The notes under the pieces are model-generated. The model searched no databases and was not told the DNA's origin. It worked only from the letters and a program-made list of their open reading frames with translations. Positions 57,360-64,000 of a DNA stretch of 64,000 nucleotides are shown here, one piece after another; the first letter of the stretch is position 1; every line of letters begins with the position of its first letter. Location: positions 56,993,296 to 57,057,295 of the forward strand of contig NC_080164.1 in NCBI RefSeq assembly GCF_950295315.1. The letters are read 5' to 3'. The position numbers were made by a program, and so were the translations under genes. The stretch comes from Erinaceus europaeus. Lineage: Eukaryota; Chordata; Mammalia; Eulipotyphla; Erinaceidae.

Positions 57360-58300
57360 GAAGAAGGGGGGAAAAAGTTTATTTATTGTGACCTCCACTC
57401 AGTTTTTATTCATCGTGGAAAATCTGTATATTCACAAATGAGGGCTATTCATTCTTAGGCCTCAGCATTCTTCAGCTGTCCGGGCCTACATCAACTGCAC
57501 TTCTCCAGCTTTTGTGTTCATCTCGAAGGCTCTTCATCCAGATTGTTCATCATCTTGATGGTCGAGCTTTATCTTGCTTTTGTGCAGCTGCATTCCGCTT
57601 ATCCAAAGTGCTGAGGGAGACAAGGGAAAGAGAGAGAGAGAGAGGCAGAGAGAGTGAGCAGGAAAGAGTGGGGGAAAAGAAAGGAGAATCAGCAATGGCC
57701 GGTGCACATATGAGGATAATTTGTAGTTTCTCAATAATAATATATATATATATAAAAAAAGGAGGACAGGCTAATTACTGGCTTAACTAGGGCAGCCTGT
57801 GGATCTTCATGTCAAAAGGACTGCCGTAATTATTTGCCATCAAAGCACATTCATATTGTGGCACAAAAGAAGGGCCTTTTGCAAATGGATCTTGCTAATA
57901 AACAGGGCTGAGAGGAGCATTATGTGTCTCCCTGGTTGCAGGCACATTAACACAGTGACATGGAGCATAACTCCAGGCCTGAGGAAAAAAAAAACAAACA
58001 AAAAAAAACACCAGAATGATAATTATATGCCTCCCCTCCCCAGCCTCCCTTGCTTTTCCTTTTGTGTCTGAGGAGGAAGCTGAACATGACCTATTGGAGG
58101 GCCCAAGGCAGGCTATTAGTGACCCCCAAGCCCCAACAAGGTGCCTCTGTTCTTTTTAAAAGCCTTCCTCTTGATGTCAGGAGGGTCACGTGGGCCCAAG
58201 GCTCTGCTTGAAATGGTCTAGCAAACACTTCAACCTTAAAGACACCTGGAAGGTCATGACCAATTTAATGTAGATGAAGACAGCAGAGACTAGGTTCTTG
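57360..58300. other. Complex single-copy stretch, candidate conserved noncoding element
   Basis: About 0.9 kb of non-repetitive sequence around a GA tract (57627-57650). It includes homeodomain-like TAATTA/TAATTAT near 57771 and 57827, and an octamer-like TTTGCAAAT near 57877. No tRNA-SINE or L1 similarity seen. The frames at 57512-57790 and 57799-58071 have no family resemblance. The motifs are short and can arise by chance. Confidence 0.35.
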
Positions 58301-59158
58301 CGAATCCTGTTACTGAAGTTTCCCACTCTCTCTCTTTTCTTCTTTGTCTACACGTGCTCACATGCATGTTATTTAGGTCTTTGAAACTAAATTTAGGGGA
58401 GAGGGATTCTCTTCTGTCTCTCTTTCTCTCTCCTGTTAGTAAATGAAGAAAGTCTCAGCGAAACAAAAAGGTGGTTGCAAATGCAACCTCTTGCATTAAC
58501 CCTTCTTCTGGAAGGTATAAACACATAGGCTGGGTTCACAGGTAGAGACAGGGGCTGCCTTTCTCACTGCTTGATGAGCAGGTGAGGAGAGGCTCATCAG
58601 CAATAGTAAGAAATCTGTGCACTAGGCCTGCCCAGCCCTGGAGCTGCAGATCACCTCTGCAGGCTCTAGACTTGTTCTGGTTTCACACACTAATAGTAAA
58701 GAAAGAGGCCACCAGTGGACATGGGAAATGTACTTGGTTCATTAAAATTGGGTTGCTTTTCTTTCTCTTTCATTCTCTCTCTTTCTCTCTTTTTATTCTG
58801 TGAAAGTTTTCTTTTGGCACAGCCTGGGCATCACAGAACCCTGAATATGAGGAGGTGGTGGTGGGGTGGTGGGGGGATATGACATTCTTTTGTTTGTTTT
58901 TGTCACTGCCAGGGGGCACTTCTGCTGTAGGTTGACTTTTAGATTGAAAGAGAAAGATATGAAAACATTACACTTCCTCCAGTGCAGTAGGAGCTGGTTT
59001 CAGAACTGGGGGCAGGGGGTAGGCTGGGTGTGGGGAAGGCATTCCATTTTACATCTACCAAAAACAAAATTAATCTCTTTAAATACATGCTTGACCAACA
59101 GAGAAATTATAGGGTGATAATTACGCTGCAAAGTGATTTTTACATCACAAAACTACCT
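58301..59158. other. Single-copy sequence with CT runs
   Basis: CT-rich runs at about 58326-58340, 58415-58435 and 58757-58795, GTGGTGG-type run at 58853-58876. No gene. Confidence 0.4.
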
Positions 59159-59159
59159 A

Positions 59160-62100
59160 TTTTTTAAAAATTTCTTTATCGGGGGATTAATGTTTTATAT
59201 TTGACAGTAAATACAATAGTATGTGTATGCATAACATTTTTCAGTTTTCTACATAACAATACAACCCCCACTAGGTCCTCTGTCATCCTTTTTGGACATA
59301 TACTCTCCTGTCCAGCTACCCCAGAGTCTCTTGCTTTGGTGCAATACACCAACTCCAGTTCAGGTTCTACTTGTATTTTCTCTTCTGATCTTGTTTTTCA
59401 ACTTCTGCCTGAGAGTGAGATCATCCCATATTTATCCTTCTGTTTCTGACTTATTTCACTTAACACAATTTCTTAAAGCTCCATCCAAGATGGCCTGAAA
59501 GTGGTGAAGTCACTGTTTACACATCTCTTGTTGGACACCTGGGTGGCTTCCAGATTTTGGCTATTACAAATTTTGCTGCTAAGAACATATGTGTACACAG
59601 ATCTTTGGGAATGGGTGTGTTGGGTTCCTTAGGCTATATCCCCAGGAGAGGAATTGCAGGATCATAGGGTAGGTCCATTTCTAGCCTTCTGAGAGTTCTC
59701 CAGACTGCTCTCCACAGGGGTTATACCAATTTACATCCCCACCAGCAGTGCAGTAGGGTTCCTTTGACCCCACAACCTCTCCAGCATTTGTTGCTGCTAC
59801 CGTTTCTGATGTATGACATTCTCACAGGAGTGAAGTGGTATCTCATTGTTGTCTTTATTTGCATGTCTCTGACAACCAAAGATTTGGAGCATTTTTTCAT
59901 GTGTTTCTTGGCCTTTGGATCTCTTCTGTAGTGAATATTCTGTCCATGTCCTCTCCCCATTTTTGGATGGGGTTATTTGTTTTCTTGTTGTTGAATTTGG
60001 TAAGCTCTTTATATATTTTGATTATTAACCTCTTGTCTGATATATGATATTTAAACATCTTTTCCCATTCTGTGAGGGGTCTCTTGGTTTGGGTATTGGT
60101 TTCTTTTGCTGTGAAGAAGCTTTTTAATTTGATGTAGTCCCATAGGTTTATACTTGCCTTAGCCTTCTTTGTAATAGGATTCGTTTCACTGAAGCTGCCT
60201 TTAAAATTTATGTGATAAAGAGTTCTGACAGTATTTTCCTCTAAGTATCTGATAGTTTGTGGTCTAACATCCAAGTCTTTGATCAACCGGAAATTTACTT
60301 TTGTATTTGGTGAAATATAGTGGTTTGTTTCATTCTTCTGCATGTTTCAACCCATTTAATCCAACATCATTTGTTGAAGAGACTCTGCTTTTCCCATGTA
60401 ATAGTCTGGGCACCTTTCTCAAAGATTAGATGTCTATAAGTGTGGGGGCTTACTTCTGCACTCTCAATTCTTTTCCATTGGTCAGTTTGTCTATTCATGC
60501 TCCAGTACCATGCAGTTTTGATGACAATGGCCCTATAATTCAATTTGAGATCTGGGAGTGTGATGCCTCCAGTTCTGTTTTTTCTTCTCAAGATTGTTTT
60601 CGCAATTCTAAGTCTTTTCTGGTCCCAGATAAACATTTGTAGCATTTGTTCTATTCTCCTAAAAATGAGGTTGGGATCTTGATGGAGATAGCATTAAATA
60701 TGTATACAGCTCTGGGTAGTATATTCATTTTAATGATGTTAATTCTTCCAACCCATGAACATGGAGTATCTTTCCACTTCTTTGTGTCTTTCTCAATTTC
60801 CTTGAGAAGTGACTCATAATTTTCAGTATACAAATCTTTCACTTCTTTGGTTAGATTAATTCTTAGATAGTTTATTGTTTTTGTTGCTATAATAACAGGA
60901 ATTGATTTCTGGATTTCATCTTCTTCTAACTTAGTGTTTGCATAGAGGAATGCCACGGACTTTGAATCCTAATTTTGTAGCCTGACACCTTACTGTATTG
61001 CCTGATGATTTCCAAAAGCCTCTTGCTGGATTCCTTAGGTTTTTGTATGTATACTATCATGTCATCTGGAAATAGGGTGAGTTTAACTTCTTTTCCAATC
61101 TGTACCCCTTTAATTCCTTGCTCCTGCCTGATTGCTATGGCAAGAACTTCCAACACTATGTTGAATAGTAATGGTGGGAGTGGTTATCCCTGTCTAGTAC
61201 CTGATCTGAGGGGAAATACTTCCAGGTTTTCACCATTGAGTATGATGTTGGCTGTAGGTCTGCTATATATAGACTCCATTATCTTGAGGAATTCTCCATC
61301 TATTCCCATTTTTTTGGTAGTGTTTTTATCATAAAGGGATGTTGTATTTTGTCAAAGGCTTTCTCTGCATCTATTGATATAATCATGTGGTCTTGCTTGT
61401 ATTGATGTGGTGGATCATGTTGATTGATTTACGTATATTAAGCCAACCTTGCATCCCTGGGATAAACCCCACTTAGTCATGATGAACAGTCTTTTTAATA
61501 TACCACTGTATCCAGTTGGCTAGAATTTTGTTCAATATTTTAGCATCTATGTTTATCAGTGATATTGGTCTGTAGTTTTCTTTTTGGTTGTGTCCCTGTC
61601 TGCTTGTGGTATCAGAGTGATGTTGGCTTTATAGAAGCTGGAAGGGAGTATTCCTGTGTCTTCAATCTTCTGGAAGACTTTCAAAGTAGAGGTATTAACT
61701 CTTCCTTGAAGGGTTTGTAGAATTCATTTGTAAAACCATCTGGTCCAGGACTTTCATTTTTAGGAAGTTTTTGATAACTTCTTCAATTTTGTTGGCTGTA
61801 ATGGGCTTATTCATATTATCTGGATCCTCTTTATTTAATTTTGGAAGTTCATAGATTTCTAGGAAATCATCCATTTCTTCCAGGTTCTCTAGCTTGGTGG
61901 CATATAGTTGTTCATAGAAGCCTCACATGATATGTTGAATTTTTGTGGTGTCTGTTGTGATGTTTCCTCTTTCATTTACAATCTGATTTATTTGGGTCTT
62001 CTCCATTTCTTGTTTTGTGGTCTGGATAAAGGTATATTGATTTTGTTCACTTTTTTGAACATCCAACATTTACTTTCAGTGATCTTTTTTATGTTTTTCT

Positions 62101-62668
62101 TATTTTCAATGTTATTTATTTCTGCCCTAACTTTTGTTATTTCTGTCCTTCTGCTTGCTTTAGGGTTCCTTTGTTCTTCTTCTTCTAGTTCTTTAAAATT
62201 TGCAGTCAGGCTGTTTATTTGTGCTTTTTCTTGTTCCCTAATATGTGCTTGTATGGCTATGAACTTCTCTCTCAGTACTGCCTTAGCCGTGTCCCAAATA
62301 TTTTGATAGCTTGTGTCTTCATTTTCATTGAACTCTCAAAACATTTTGATTTCTTCCTTTATTTACTCTTTGACCCAGTAGTTGTTAAGTAGTGTACTGT
62401 TGAGCTTCCACATTTTGGGACTATTACTAATCTTTTGTTCATTGTTAAGTGTTAGTTTAATTCCATTGTGGTCTAAGAAAATCCTTAGGATGATTTCGGT
62501 GCTCTTAACCTTGTTGATGCCGTCTTTGTGGCCTAACATATGGTCTATCCTTGGGAATGACCCAGGTGGACTTGAGTAGAATGTGTATTCCAGTTTCTTG
62601 TGTTGAATGATTCTCAAAATGTCCAATAGTTCTAGTTTATCTATCTCCTCATTTAGATCCCTCATTTC
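59160..62668 (-). mobile_element. L1 with short 3' UTR, antisense, interrupted at its 5' side
   Basis: 3' UTR at about 59160-59450 (GGGGGATTAATGTTTTATA start in antisense), then ORF2 read rightwards into the endonuclease near 62665. The sequence stops at 62668, exactly where the poly-T of the next L1 begins, so its 5' part may lie beyond the window. A ~60-bp segment present in the next L1 (AGCTGAGTAGTATTCCATTG region) is missing near 59515. Confidence 0.93.
59450..62665 (-). pseudogene. L1 ORF2 pseudogene
   Basis: Minus-strand fragments in several frames: C-terminal part with CWRGCG (59721-59960), WEKMFKYH and PLTEWEK region (59897-60343), [14 protein letters not shown] (60367-60645), LYTENYESLL and SWVGRINI (60651-60956), then FPDDMIVY (60926-61156), where the first catalytic motif residue pattern FADD reads FPDD. 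The endonuclease region with RIDHMLGHKD is at 62363-62665. Stops and frameshifts throughout, so non-functional. The plus-strand hydrophobic frames here (for example 61908-62306) are antisense artefacts. Confidence 0.93.
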
Positions 62669-64000
62669 TTTTTTTTTAATTGTTTTATTTTTTTATTAAT
62701 TGGGGAATTAATGTTTTACATTCAACAGTAAGTACAATAGTTTGTACGTGCATAACATTCCCCAGTTTCCCATATAAAAATACAACACCTACTAGGTCCT
62801 CTGTCATCCTTCTTAGATCTGTATTCTCCCCATCAACCCACCCCAGAGTCTTTTACTTTGGTGCAATATGCCAATTCCAGTTCAGATTCTACTTCTGTTT
62901 TCTTTTCTGATCTTGTTTTTCACTTCTGCCTGAGAGTGGGATCATCCCATATTCATCCTTCTGTTTCTGACTTATTTCACTCAACATGATTTTTTCAAGG
63001 TCCATCCAAGATCGGCTGAAAACGGTGAAGTCACCATTTTTTATAGCTGAGTAGTATTCCATTGTGTATATATACCACATCTTGCTTAGCCACTCATCTG
63101 TTGTTGGAAACCTGGGTTGCTTCCAGTTTTTGGCTATTACAAATTGTGCTGCCAAGAACATACGTGTACACAGATCTTTTTGGATGGATATGTTGGGTTC
63201 CTTTGTATATATCCCCAGGAGAGGAATTGCAGGATCATAGGGTAGGTCCATTTCTAGCCTTCTGAGAGTTCTCCAGACTGTTCTCCACAGAGGTTGGACC
63301 AATTTACATCCCCATCAGCAGTGTAAGAGGGTTCCTTTGACCCCACAACCTCTCCAGCATTTGTTGCTGCTACCTTTTCTGATGTATGACATTCTCACAG
63401 GAGTGAAGTGGTATCTCGTTGTTGTCTTTATTTGCATTTCTCTGACAATCAGAGACTTGGAGCATTTTTTCATGTGTTTCTCGGCCTTTTGGATCTCTTC
63501 TGTGGTGAATATTCTGTCCATGTCCTCCCCCCATTTTTGGATGGGGTTATTTGTTGTCTTGTTGTTGAGCCTGGCAAGCTCTTTATATATGTTGGTTATT
63601 AAACTCTTGTCTGATGTATGGCATGTAAAGATCTTCTCCCATTCTGTGAGGGGTCTCTTGGTTTGGGTAATGGTTTCTTTTGCTGTGAAGAAGCTTTTTA
63701 ATTTGATGTAGTCCCATAGGTTTATACTTGCCTTAGTCTTCTTTGTAATTGGAGTCGTTTCATTGAAGATGTCTTTAAAATGTATGAAAAGAGTTCTGCC
63801 AATATTTTCCTCTAAGTATCTGATAGTTTCTGGTCTAACATCCAAGTCTTTGATCAACCGGAAATTTACTTTTGTATTTGGTAAAATATAGTGGTTCAGT
63901 TTCATTCTTCTAAATGTTTCAACCCATTGTTTCCAACACCATTTGTTGAAGAGACTCTGCTTTCCCCATTGAATAGTCTGAGCCCTGTTGTCAAATATTA
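62669..64000 (-). mobile_element. Younger L1 inserted into the preceding L1, runs off the window
   Basis: Poly-T (complement of poly-A) at 62669-62677, short 3' UTR to about 62888, then ORF2 C-terminus to the window end. Its sequence is cleaner than the L1 it interrupts. TSD not determinable because the far end lies outside. Confidence 0.93.
62889..64000 (-). pseudogene. L1 ORF2 C-terminal region, one nonsense codon, partial
   Basis: Minus-strand frame stays open from the window edge (…KWCWKQWVETFRRM context) through [21 protein letters not shown] to a TGA at 63315-63317. It resumes in the same frame (63302 down to 62889) with YDPAIPLLGIYTK, YTMEYYSAIKNGD and the natural stop. The other L1 has TGG (Trp) at the premature stop position, so this is a single TGG-to-TGA change. 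The upstream domains are outside the window. Confidence 0.93.

Noticed and set aside
61908..62306. 132-residue hydrophobic plus-strand frame resembling a membrane protein
   Set aside because: It is antisense to L1 ORF2. T-rich antisense of A-rich L1 yields false transmembrane-like frames.

Overview
The window looks like intergenic or deep-intronic DNA of a placental mammal. It is AT-rich and CpG-poor and holds tRNA-derived SINEs, 5'-truncated or inverted LINE-1 copies, MIR/L2-like fossils, microsatellites and one LTR. I found no host protein-coding exon, tRNA, rRNA, prokaryotic operon or CRISPR array. The abundant SINE families (head with an A box like TAGCGCAGCGG, B box GGTTCGAAC, body reading CTGCAGG-TGTCTATC) resemble those I associate with hedgehogs (Erinaceidae, Eulipotyphla). 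That assignment rests on memory and was not checked. SINE letters A-F below are working labels, not database names.

Layout. 1-9 kb: SINEs and several copies of one long 3' retroelement tail, some nested and bounded by clear target-site duplications (TSDs). 9-21 kb: mostly single-copy sequence with MIR/L2 fossils, one truncated tail copy (14.66 kb) and a SINE cluster (17.6-18.5 kb). 21.7-32.4 kb: SINEs, a 5'-inverted L1 (23.85-25.1 kb), a CpG-rich solo LTR read on the minus strand (26.48-27.08 kb), and nested SINE/L1 insertions at 30.2-31.0 and 31.4-32.1 kb. 33-37 kb: mainly single-copy. 37.85-38.04 kb: a TTCC microsatellite. 38.24-42.61 kb: a minus-strand L1 complete at both ends but internally deleted. 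45.5-46.85 kb: a twin-primed L1. 47-59 kb: mostly single-copy sequence, including a complex stretch at 57.36-58.3 kb that could be conserved regulatory DNA. 59.16 kb to the end: two minus-strand L1s, the second inserted into the first.

How the pieces fit. The 38.24-42.61 kb L1 sits between 10-bp direct repeats and joins an L1 5' UTR head, an ORF2 remnant and a ~2 kb 3' tail in one unit. The other tail fragments (1.1-2.7, 3.7-4.45, 8.06-8.5, 14.66-14.95, 23.85-25.1, 30.2-31.0, 31.4-32.1 kb) therefore appear to be pieces of an L1 lineage with an unusually long 3' UTR. The most interesting locus is 8057-8497. There the L1 5' UTR head is joined directly to the last ~380 bp of that 3' UTR at a junction that fits GT-AG splicing, and the unit has its own 12-bp TSD. 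It looks like a retroposed spliced L1 RNA (a SpIRE-like element) that landed inside a SINE.

Limits: repeat boundaries are by eye, usually good to a few bases where a TSD is given and to tens of bases otherwise. Family names, ages and conservation claims need RepeatMasker or whole-genome alignment.
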